Program-made: the position numbers and the translations under genes
Part shown: in pieces, positions 29,424-36,444 of the stretch
Position numbering within the stretch: position 1 is the stretch's first letter
How the letters are laid out: the number at the start of each line of letters is the position of its first letter
The notes under the pieces: model-generated
What the model was told of the DNA's origin: nothing
Seen by the model: only the letters and a program-made list of their open reading frames with translations
The model's database searches: none
NCBI RefSeq assembly: GCF_009828775.2
Contig: NZ_WTSY02000007.1
Span: forward strand, 1 to 64,000
Direction: 5' to 3'
Length of the DNA stretch: 64,000 bases
Source: Erysipelothrix aquatica
GTDB lineage: Bacteria > Bacillota_I > Bacilli_A > Erysipelotrichales > Erysipelotrichaceae

Positions 29424-29449
29424 AAAAAAGAAGGAATAAATTCCTTCTT
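29424..29449 (-). terminator. Intra-operon terminator or attenuator between the MupG-like and EIIC genes
   Basis: On the minus strand AAGAAGGAA and TTCCTTCTT pair around TTTA and are followed by six T. It starts at the stop codon of the MupG-like gene, so expression of the downstream permease is probably reduced. Confidence 0.75.
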
Positions 29450-30485
29450 ATGAAATAGGTACAAATACAATTTGTGTATCGCGTTCCATATAATGGACTA
29501 AATCAATATAATCAGGATGAATGAATCCGATGACGTTTGTACGTGCATCCATCATGAAATCTTTTTTAGTCAATTGGATTTCTCCGCTATAACGTCCTGA
29601 TAACGTATTTTCAATTGTAATCGATCCTTTATTACGATAGTTGTTATTGTTAATCGCAATGTCTGGGATACGTGGTGTTGCAAGTCGAATAACGTTTTCA
29701 GATAAGTCTTTACGGATAGCATACGATTGCTCGTACATTGATGCATATGCTTTATCTAAGTAGACTGGGATATGCATTGTTTTGTCTTCCATATAGCTTT
29801 GAATGTAACGCAGTGTTTCATTATGTGCTAATGAATCACCAATCAAAATATCTTGAATACCGCAACTGTGGATTAATTCAACAGCAGCAACATATGGATG
29901 TACTTGACGGTGTTTCTCAACAGTTGGCAATCCTTCATACAGTGGGAATCGTTTCAAACGATCACCTGGAACAAATGCCATAATTGGAATGTTGTATTTA
30001 ATGAATGCTTCATTCTTTTTATTGAAGTAGTCTAAGGATAGACCGGTCTCAGTTTTTGGATAGAAGTTATGCATTACTGAAATGTGTGTAAAGTCTACAC
30101 CATGGGCTTTAGCGTCAATAATGTATTGCTCATCCACAACACTTGCATTAAGCACAAGTTCAAAATCTTGAAGCAATGTTTTAATAATTTCAAAATCATC
30201 GAAACCATAGTCTAATCGCAACACTTTGAATCCTTTTTCTTTCAAACCAACATAATTGTTTGGCTCAATATTGAGCTTCTCAAATGTCATTGGTGAAATA
30301 TCAGGTACTAAATTTAAGTTCAATTCCTGACATTTATCGAGAAATTTTGGAAGCATTGTATCTAATTGGGATAAGTCTTCTTCTGGAATGTGAAGCGAAG
30401 TAAAGACATACTTCGCTCCCAAATTCGCAGCATATTCCAGATAGTCATAATCCAAATCTTTGAAATAGCAGGAAATTCCTAACAT
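29448..30485 (-). CDS. DUF871/MupG-family glycosidase (candidate 6-phospho-N-acetylmuramidase)
   Basis: A 345-residue cytosolic protein with the DUF871 start GISCYFKDLDYDYLEYAANLG-like pattern, a TIM-barrel N-terminal half (TSLHIPEED, DISPMTFEKL, LRLDYGFDDFEI, HNFYPKTETGLSLDYF) and a C-terminal cyclophilin-like domain from about 250. The characterised family member, Staphylococcus MupG, splits MurNAc-6-phosphate from GlcNAc after PTS uptake. It overlaps the upstream EIIC by one base (TAATG), so it probably acts on the sugar that permease imports. The family assignment is firm; the murein substrate is inference. Confidence 0.82.
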   Translation of the reverse strand: MLGISCYFKDLDYDYLEYAANLGAKYVFTSLHIPEEDLSQLDTMLPKFLDKCQELNLNLVPDISPMTFEKLNIEPNNYVGLKEKGFKVLRLDYGFDDFEIIKTLLQDFELVLNASVVDEQYIIDAKAHGVDFTHISVMHNFYPKTETGLSLDYFNKKNEAFIKYNIPIMAFVPGDRLKRFPLYEGLPTVEKHRQVHPYVAAVELIHSCGIQDILIGDSLAHNETLRYIQSYMEDKTMHIPVYLDKAYASMYEQSYAIRKDLSENVIRLATPRIPDIAINNNNYRNKGSITIENTLSGRYSGEIQLTKKDFMMDARTNVIGFIHPDYIDLVHYMERDTQIVFVPIS

Positions 30486-31795
30486 TAGGCTGCCTCTGTT
30501 TTATGTGCTTCTTCTTCAGCTGCTGCGATTTCTTTCAAGTCTTGTTTTTCTAACGCTTTTACGAATGGGTAGAATGTTAAGTACATGAAGACCCATCCAG
30601 CAAGAACGAATAATACTGCCGTAATACTTCCGCTCGTCGCTAACCATGTTTTAAGTGGTGCTGGCGTAATCCAAGAAATAATCATTACCGGAACTGGTAG
30701 AACACCGGTTAATGTTAAGATAATCGCTACGATTGCAAGAACCATGTATGACAAGATAAATGGAATCATCATCAATGGGTTTAACATAATTGGAAGACCA
30801 AAGATGAGTGGCTCACCAATGTTAAAGAGTGCAGCAGCAATTGACAGTTTTCCAAGTCCTTTGAGACGTGGTGATTTTGAACGAATTAATGCTACAGCGA
30901 GTGGGAATAATCCTGTCCAAATATAGTTATCAATCCATACTGATGTAAATGTATATGGCAATTCTTGCATTGCTTGAAGTGCTTGTAAGTTTTCTTGAGT
31001 CATTTGGCCCCAGAATGTTCCACCTACTGAGTTAACAATATTTGAACCATGGATACCAACTGCCCATAGAATACGATTTAAGAATGTTGAAATCAAGACT
31101 ACGACTGGGCTATCTCCAACTCGTACAAGTGGTGTAAAGATACCAGCAATTGTTTGTGGTAAGTTAATCTTGAAGACTGATCCTACAAACCACCACATGA
31201 TAATAACAACAAATGATGGAATTAAAGCGATGAATGATTGAGAAACCATTGGTGGAACACCTTCTGGCATCTTAATTACTAATTTACGGTTAATTACAAA
31301 ACGGTATACTTCAACAGTTACAATTGCAATAATAAGTGCGGCAAACACTCCGACGGCACCTAAGTATGCTGTTGGAACTCCTGTGAATTTTCCAGGCTCT
31401 GCAATACCTTCAATTAATGTTGTGACTGTCTGAGCTGGATTTAGAAGTAAGAATGATGCTACTGATAAGATCATTGGTTGGATGATATCATGGTTTTCAC
31501 CACGTTGTTTGTTATAGAATTCAACCAAACCGTATGATGCAGTGATTACTGTGTAAAGTGCAATAAATGATGTCCCCACACCAGATGCTGCTGCGATTAC
31601 CCAACGGAAATCTCCTAAGAATTTCAACCATGGGTCAAACGGAAATGATGCTACGAGTAAGAATACTGATCCTACTACCAGTAAACTCATAATACCAAGT
31701 CCGGTACGTTGCATTACTTGAACGTATTTCAATTGTGAAAATTTGATTAGCGGTGGTGCTATACGTTCTTCAATAAAGCGTGTTAAAGCTTCCAT
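30485..31795 (-). CDS. PTS EIIC permease, lactose/cellobiose family (first of two)
   Basis: A 436-residue membrane permease with about ten hydrophobic segments. Landmarks are RILWAVGIHGSNIV, SVWIDNYIWTGLFPLAVAL and FNIGEPLIFGLPIMLNP with the NEP-type signature intact. Such proteins carry disaccharides such as cellobiose, chitobiose or lactose. The ATG at 31795 has AGGAGGG nine bases upstream; a longer open frame to 31879 runs through the promoter and is rejected. It is the first gene of a three-gene operon. The C-terminus is charged (LEKQDLKEIAAAEEEAHK). No EIIA or EIIB is nearby. Confidence 0.92.
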   Translation of the reverse strand: MEALTRFIEERIAPPLIKFSQLKYVQVMQRTGLGIMSLLVVGSVFLLVASFPFDPWLKFLGDFRWVIAAASGVGTSFIALYTVITASYGLVEFYNKQRGENHDIIQPMILSVASFLLLNPAQTVTTLIEGIAEPGKFTGVPTAYLGAVGVFAALIIAIVTVEVYRFVINRKLVIKMPEGVPPMVSQSFIALIPSFVVIIMWWFVGSVFKINLPQTIAGIFTPLVRVGDSPVVVLISTFLNRILWAVGIHGSNIVNSVGGTFWGQMTQENLQALQAMQELPYTFTSVWIDNYIWTGLFPLAVALIRSKSPRLKGLGKLSIAAALFNIGEPLIFGLPIMLNPLMMIPFILSYMVLAIVAIILTLTGVLPVPVMIISWITPAPLKTWLATSGSITAVLFVLAGWVFMYLTFYPFVKALEKQDLKEIAAAEEEAHKTEAA

Positions 31796-31818
31796 ATTAC
31801 TTTTCCCTCCTGATGCAC

Positions 31819-31832
31819 TGATAGTGCTTACA
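31819..31832 (-). promoter_or_regulatory. Candidate cre (CcpA) site in the EIIC-mupG leader
   Basis: TGTAAGCACTATCA on the minus strand matches the consensus TGWAANCGNTNWCA at all positions except the central G (A here). It lies between the -10 box and the start codon, where CcpA would act as a roadblock. Confidence 0.6.
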
Positions 31833-31837
31833 CCCAT

Positions 31838-31866
31838 AGGATACACTGTTCGAAAATAATTTTCAA
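31838..31866 (-). promoter_or_regulatory. Promoter of the EIIC-mupG-EIIC operon with an operator-like palindrome
   Basis: On the minus strand TTGAAA (31861-31866), 17 bp, TATCCT (31838-31843). The 13-bp palindrome GAAAATTATTTTC (31852-31864) covers most of the -35 and the start of the spacer, a place where a bound repressor would block the promoter. The regulator is not in the window. Confidence 0.65.
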
Positions 31867-31904
31867 CACCTTTTAGCAATTATTGAAAAACTTTTTTAAT
31901 TGGA

Positions 31905-31933
31905 TTGAAAATAATTTCCAATATTGATATGAT
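31905..31933 (+). promoter_or_regulatory. Divergent promoter of the 74-residue orphan with a matching operator-like element
   Basis: TTGAAA (31905-31910), 17 bp, TATGAT (31928-31933) with TGA before the -10. GAAAATAATTTCC (31907-31919) repeats the palindrome of the opposite promoter, at the same place relative to the -35 box. Confidence 0.65.
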
Positions 31934-31960
31934 AGTAGAGAAGTTAATGGAGGCATTATT

Positions 31961-32185
31961 ATGATTATCGTAAACAGTCCGATCATGCAAAGCAAAATTC
32001 AAACAATTTTGGAATCTATGGAATCACCTACTTTTACATTTGTAAAAAAAGATGGTATCCGCCTTTACTTTGAAACAAGCGAACAAGATACAGAATTGGC
32101 ATGTAAAATTGCGAAAGCAGAAATCAAAAAAGACCCTATGGCAGGGGCTATTATGTTCACTGTTAAATCAGAAGAATATATCTAA
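31961..32185 (+). CDS. Small orphan protein, divergent from a PTS operon
   Basis: A 74-residue soluble protein I do not recognise. It looks like a small alpha/beta domain: an N-terminal helix (QSKIQTILESM), two beta strands (FTFVKKDGIRLYFET), a helix rich in Lys and Glu (ELACKIAKAEIKKD) and a last strand (AIMFTVKSEEY). Translation is well supported by TGGAGG eight bases before the ATG, its own promoter and a strong terminator right after it. Sharing an operator-like element with the PTS operon suggests a small regulator or accessory protein of that system, but this is a guess. Confidence 0.75.
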   Translation: MIIVNSPIMQSKIQTILESMESPTFTFVKKDGIRLYFETSEQDTELACKIAKAEIKKDPMAGAIMFTVKSEEYI

Positions 32186-32204
32186 GAGTAACTATCTACT
32201 CCAC

Positions 32205-32235
32205 AAAGAAGAGGCAATCGCCTCTTCTTTTTTTA
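32205..32235 (+). terminator. Terminator of the 74-residue gene
   Basis: An 11-bp perfect stem (AAAGAAGAGGC with its complement) around AATC, followed by a T-run on the plus strand. Its end overlaps the stop codon of the S66 gene on the other strand. Confidence 0.88.
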
Positions 32236-33231
32236 TTGTTTGATTGTGAATGTTTTTTGAATGGGATCAATAATCCCAATACCGCCATAAGGTATCGAAA
32301 ACATTGGTTGGGTATGGCCAAAGTTCATATTGGCGACAATGGCACCCTGGTAGTCGATTTCTTGTACAATTTTTTCTATAATTTCTCGGTATTCTTGATA
32401 ATACTTATTATTATAGGGCTTCCCAAAAATGATACCGGAAGTCCTTTCGAGAGTTCCTACCGTAACCAATGCCCGTAGCATATCCTCAAACAACCACGGT
32501 TCTGCCATCACTTCACTGGTTTCGAGGAAAAGAATTGCCTCGTCGAAAGACTCATATGACGGCCATATATCTGTACCTCTTAAGTTACTGAGCACTTCGA
32601 TACACCCGCCAATTAGAGGCCCACTAACCACTTTATCACCCTGGATAAAATCGAAACCGTCATGCGGATTCATCGTTTTTGTCTGATTTTGATTTTCTAT
32701 TAGCCACGGAATTCGCTCACTCGTCCATTGCGTTGCCGCTTCAATACTCACACTTGCTTCTTGATTTAATACAATCCTTTGGAAATAATCACGGCTGTAT
32801 TCAAACATCCCATTATTCTCAGAAAACTCTGAAAGAATCGACGGGCCATAATATGTTTTGATGCCTAGTTTATTAAGATACAAGTGTAGTGTTGTGGAAT
32901 CTGAGTAACCAATGAATGGTTTTGGATTATTTATAAAGATAGTATCATCTAAATACGGTAGTATCCGAACACTCTCTGATCCACCAATACATGATAGGAC
33001 CATAGCAATGTCATCATCTTTATATGCATCCATAAGATCTTGAGCACGGTTTTGTGGATTCTGATACACCGACTCACTACCATCGAGTGTATGGGTCATT
33101 GGTAAGACCTCGATATCAAATGTATCCTTGAGGTATTGAACCCCTTTTTCATAGCGCCAGCGTATGTCCTTATCCCCTGCGCCACCCCACGATAAGCTGA
33201 CACTTGCGGCTTTTAATCTAGTTTTTATCAT
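32233..33231 (-). CDS. S66-family LD-carboxypeptidase (LdcA/MccF type)
   Basis: A 332-residue cytosolic serine peptidase. The nucleophile Ser110 lies in the elbow FIGYSDST, and the partner Glu and His are in ILFLETSEV and NMNFGHTQP. SCIGGSES, before the nucleophile, is also typical. Family members either remove the terminal D-Ala from murein tetrapeptides (LdcA) or open peptidyl-adenylates (MccF); sequence alone does not decide. The start overlaps the end of the beta-lactamase-fold gene by 14 bp, so the two are translated together. Confidence 0.9.
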   Translation of the reverse strand: MIKTRLKAASVSLSWGGAGDKDIRWRYEKGVQYLKDTFDIEVLPMTHTLDGSESVYQNPQNRAQDLMDAYKDDDIAMVLSCIGGSESVRILPYLDDTIFINNPKPFIGYSDSTTLHLYLNKLGIKTYYGPSILSEFSENNGMFEYSRDYFQRIVLNQEASVSIEAATQWTSERIPWLIENQNQTKTMNPHDGFDFIQGDKVVSGPLIGGCIEVLSNLRGTDIWPSYESFDEAILFLETSEVMAEPWLFEDMLRALVTVGTLERTSGIIFGKPYNNKYYQEYREIIEKIVQEIDYQGAIVANMNFGHTQPMFSIPYGGIGIIDPIQKTFTIKQ

Positions 33232-34510
33232 TTGTTTTCTCCAATATTCTTAATCCAAATCGAATGCCAATAACGTCTGTTTCTTCAAAAATAATTTTCA
33301 AATAAATCGGATTATTGCCAGTAGCTACCCTAATATAGTCAAATTCACATGTCGTATAGCTATGATTTTCGCCTTCAATTGTTACTGATTCTTTTGAAAT
33401 TTCAACGTTATACCCCTCTCCAGCACCATAACTTCCGCATAAGGAATCCATTTTTTCTAAACTCCACGATACTTCATCGGGCGTATCTTTCGTCGTAGTA
33501 TCTAGCATCATAAGCGCTAATTTCTGCACAGGAATATCGCTTGTATTACAGAGTACGATGGCTGCTTCAGTTTTCGTTTCATTTATAAACAATGCACTTG
33601 ATACTCCGGTTAGCGAACCTGCATGTCCTACCACTTTACCTATTTCTGTTTGAATGTATTGACTTCCGAATCCATACTGGCTCCCATATCCAACCTCACG
33701 TAAATGCGTCTCAAGTTGTCCTAACATGTCGTTTGATGGTTGCATAAACCACGTTGCTAATTTCCCCATGTCATGAAGCGTTGATTTAGCAGCGCCACCG
33801 CCTTGTAAAGCAAAGGCATTGTCATAGTAGTCCTTTATTTCGATACATTGGTGCTCATTCCAATAATATTGGAAGGTAGTTTGGTCGCTTTTGTTCACAT
33901 CTAGATACGTTGTCGTTGAATCGTGCATACCAAGTGGTTTGAAAATTAAGTCTTGAATTGCAGCTTCATAATGAACATATGGGCTTGCAACACGAATTAC
34001 CTCTCCCAGTAATGCAAATCCATCATTGAAGTAACTCACATGTGTTCCTGGGTAACTGTGTTGCTTTTTCTCTGCATTAAGCTGATCAATGAGAATTGCT
34101 ACTGCCTGGTCCATATATTCAGTTGATAAACCACAGTCATGAACTTTTTGCATAAATCCTGTCTTGTGGCATACTTGAGTTATTGTTGTGCGTGGTTGCG
34201 GATAGTATCCTGAAGTGTGGTTCAAAAAATGATGGATTCGAATATCTCTTCTGTCAAAACTTGGAAAGTAATCAGATATAGAATCGTCAAGCGACCACCA
34301 ATTTGATGTCGCTCCTTTAAGCATGACGATGGCTGTCAGCAGTTTCGTTATTGAAGCAATGCCATAGCGTGACTGTTCTGCGACCGGATGCGGACACATG
34401 GCCTCATTGTATACCTTTTTGTACTTCCATTGGCCATTGTGGTCTACAATCCCCACACAGGCTCCCTGCGCCTTATATTGCGCTAAAAAAGATTCAATCA
34501 TTCTATCCAT
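33218..34510 (-). CDS. Serine beta-lactamase-fold hydrolase (class C/PBP-like)
   Basis: A 430-residue protein with the three active-site motifs of the fold: SxxK as SITK (Ser53-Lys56), YxN as YFN (159-161) and HxG as GHAG (about 298). A C-terminal domain of about 100 residues (SLCGSYGAGEGYNVEIS) resembles the lipocalin-like tail of family members. There is no signal peptide or membrane helix, so it is predicted to be cytosolic, which points to a peptidase or esterase rather than a drug-resistance enzyme. AGAGGTGG precedes the ATG. It is cotranscribed with the S66 peptidase. Confidence 0.88.
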   Translation of the reverse strand: MDRMIESFLAQYKAQGACVGIVDHNGQWKYKKVYNEAMCPHPVAEQSRYGIASITKLLTAIVMLKGATSNWWSLDDSISDYFPSFDRRDIRIHHFLNHTSGYYPQPRTTITQVCHKTGFMQKVHDCGLSTEYMDQAVAILIDQLNAEKKQHSYPGTHVSYFNDGFALLGEVIRVASPYVHYEAAIQDLIFKPLGMHDSTTTYLDVNKSDQTTFQYYWNEHQCIEIKDYYDNAFALQGGGAAKSTLHDMGKLATWFMQPSNDMLGQLETHLREVGYGSQYGFGSQYIQTEIGKVVGHAGSLTGVSSALFINETKTEAAIVLCNTSDIPVQKLALMMLDTTTKDTPDEVSWSLEKMDSLCGSYGAGEGYNVEISKESVTIEGENHSYTTCEFDYIRVATGNNPIYLKIIFEETDVIGIRFGLRILEKTNDKN

Positions 34511-34534
34511 TATCCTACCACCTCTCCATTATTT

Positions 34535-34566
34535 ATAAAAAGAAACTACCTTGTGGTAGTTTCTTT
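34535..34566 (-). terminator. Terminator of the CitXG-like/tyrS/lipoprotein operon
   Basis: A 12-bp perfect stem (AAAGAAACTACC with its complement) around a tetraloop, followed on the minus strand by TTTTATAA, just after the lipoprotein stop. Confidence 0.85.
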
Positions 34567-34572
34567 CAAATG

Positions 34573-35169
34573 TTACGCTTCCTCGTCTGCCGGAGCATCT
34601 TCAGCAGGTGCATCCTCAACAGGTGCATCTTCAGTTGGTGCCGTCGGTGCAACTTCTACTGGCACGACTGGGGCATCTTTGTATTCGAGATTGAATTCAA
34701 GGAATTCTCGTGTTGTTTCAAGATGAGAATAATCTTTCCAACTTACAAGAATTTTTAAGTTTACGGTTGACTGACTTGTTTCACCATTGAGCTGGAATCC
34801 ACCAACAAATGATTTTTCCGTATCCGTCTGATTTGGAATCATTGAATATTGTCCATCAAATATTCCAGCGGATGGCATCATAGTTTCTTTGTTGTAAGGT
34901 TCATTGTTTGCAACGACTACAACTTCAACTTCGTACAGTGCAATCCGTGGTTGATCCACAACGATTTCATAGACATAACCATCACCTTTTTTACCCATAG
35001 TTGCTTTAACATTGAAGTATGGTGATGACGCCACAAATTTATCTTGATCTAAGATGGCTTTCCAGGATGACTCATAGCGTTTTACTTTTTCAGCGTAAAG
35101 ACTCTTCTCGCCGAATGAACATCCAGTAACAAGTAATGCAAGTACTATTAATGTAAGGAACTTTTTCAT
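34573..35169 (-). CDS. Lipoprotein with an acidic Ala/Pro C-terminal tail
   Basis: A 198-residue secreted lipoprotein. The N-terminus has Lys-Lys, a hydrophobic core and the lipobox LVTGC, with the lipidated Cys at about 17. The body (20-165) is predicted beta-rich and I do not recognise it. The last 35 residues are disordered and repetitive (VEDAPAEDAPADEEA), which could span the wall or bind cations. AAGGAGG precedes the ATG at 35169; an in-frame TTG one codon before it is less likely. It follows tyrS by 10 bp and ends the operon. No function can be given. Confidence 0.88.
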   Translation of the reverse strand: MKKFLTLIVLALLVTGCSFGEKSLYAEKVKRYESSWKAILDQDKFVASSPYFNVKATMGKKGDGYVYEIVVDQPRIALYEVEVVVVANNEPYNKETMMPSAGIFDGQYSMIPNQTDTEKSFVGGFQLNGETSQSTVNLKILVSWKDYSHLETTREFLEFNLEYKDAPVVPVEVAPTAPTEDAPVEDAPAEDAPADEEA

Positions 35170-35179
35170 CAAGGCCTCC

Positions 35180-36433
35180 TTAGACGCTAACGTGGTTGAT
35201 TAAATGATATGTTTTCTTACCACGTCGAATGACGGTAAGTTGTTCGCCAATTGCGTTTTCTTTTGTAATGATAAACTCGGCATCGTTCACAACTTCGCCA
35301 TTGACACGAATCGCACCATCTTTAACAAGTTGACGTGCTTCGCGCTTACTTGGAAGAATCTTGGTGTCAACGAGTAAATCAACGATTGTTTTTGCTTCCG
35401 CAACATCGAGTGAGCTACTGCCTTTAAATGCTGATCGAAGTTCTTCTACAGATAAGTTTTGGACATTACCAGAGAATAATGCTTCTGTCATTCGTAATGC
35501 CATGTCAAGACCGGCATCACCATGAACAATTTGTGTCAATTCTTTTGCAAGTTCTTTTTGAGCATGTCGTAAGTGCGGTGCTTCTTTAAATGCATCTTCG
35601 ATTGCTTCAATTTCCGCAACTGATTTAAAGGATAGACGTTTGGTAAAATCGATAATGTCTTCATCACTTGTATTAATCCAGAATTGGTAGAACTCATAGG
35701 CATCGGTACGTTCAGGATCTAACCAAATATTTTGCCCTTCACTCTTACCAAATTTAGTACCGTCTGACTTCATTATCAAGTGTGATGTGACACCATAAAC
35801 TTCGGATTCATGTCCTTCAACACGACGAATTAACTCAGTACCACTAACCAAGTTTCCCCATTGATCAGATCCACCAATTTGGAGTTGTACGCCTTCATTC
35901 TTAAAGAGATGAAGGTAATCAATCGCTTGAAGAATTGTATATGAGAATTCTGTATATGAAATCCCTGTTTGAATACGTTTCGCAATCGTATCTTTTGAAA
36001 GCATCGTCGCAACACTAAAGTGTTTTCCATAATCTCTTAAAAAATCAAGCATGGATAAATCGCCCAACCAATCACGATTATTTAAAATACGAACTGGATT
36101 ATTATCTGAACTGACAATGCGTTCAATTTGGCTTCCAATTCCCGCAATGTTATGCGCTAAATCTTCGTCAGTAAGCATTGAGCGTTCAGTCGTTGGTCGT
36201 GGATCTCCAATCATTCCCGTAGCACCACCAACTAGCGCAATAGGATGGTGTCCTTGTGCTTGGTATCGTTTTAGAAGGATAATTTGTTGGAGATGGCCAA
36301 CATGCAATGAATCCGCTGTTGGGTCAAATCCGCAGTATAGTGATATTGGATTTTCAAGACGTTCATTCAAAGCATCTCGGTTTGTAACGTCTTTAACAAG
36401 ACCGCGCCATTCTAATTCATCTAAAAATTTCAT
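35180..36433 (-). CDS. tyrS: Tyrosyl-tRNA synthetase
   Basis: Charges tRNA-Tyr. A class I synthetase with the HIGH motif as HVGH in SLHVGHLQQI, the tyrosine pocket DQWGNLVSG and the KMSKS loop as KFGKSEG, followed by a C-terminal S4-like RNA-binding domain (SKREARQLVKDGAIRVNG). The ATG at 36433 has AAGGTGG eight bases upstream, giving 417 residues. It lies 11 bp after a CitXG-like gene, so there is no room for a T-box leader, which often controls tyrS in Firmicutes. Confidence 0.96.
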   Translation of the reverse strand: MKFLDELEWRGLVKDVTNRDALNERLENPISLYCGFDPTADSLHVGHLQQIILLKRYQAQGHHPIALVGGATGMIGDPRPTTERSMLTDEDLAHNIAGIGSQIERIVSSDNNPVRILNNRDWLGDLSMLDFLRDYGKHFSVATMLSKDTIAKRIQTGISYTEFSYTILQAIDYLHLFKNEGVQLQIGGSDQWGNLVSGTELIRRVEGHESEVYGVTSHLIMKSDGTKFGKSEGQNIWLDPERTDAYEFYQFWINTSDEDIIDFTKRLSFKSVAEIEAIEDAFKEAPHLRHAQKELAKELTQIVHGDAGLDMALRMTEALFSGNVQNLSVEELRSAFKGSSSLDVAEAKTIVDLLVDTKILPSKREARQLVKDGAIRVNGEVVNDAEFIITKENAIGEQLTVIRRGKKTYHLINHVSV

Positions 36434-36444
36434 TATTTCCACCT

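Noticed and set aside
31796-31879. N-terminal extension of the first EIIC from an upstream in-frame start
   Set aside because: The extension would run through the -10 box and the cre-like site and has no ribosome site; the ATG at 31795 has a strong one.
33218-34510. Beta-lactam resistance gene
   Set aside because: The SxxK, YxN and HxG motifs are shared with esterases and peptidases, and there is no signal peptide to bring it to the outside, where a lactamase would be needed.
36434-36444. T-box leader for tyrS
   Set aside because: Only 11 bp separate tyrS from the preceding gene, so no T-box can fit, and the region before that gene shows no specifier or AGGGTGGNACCGCG-like motif.
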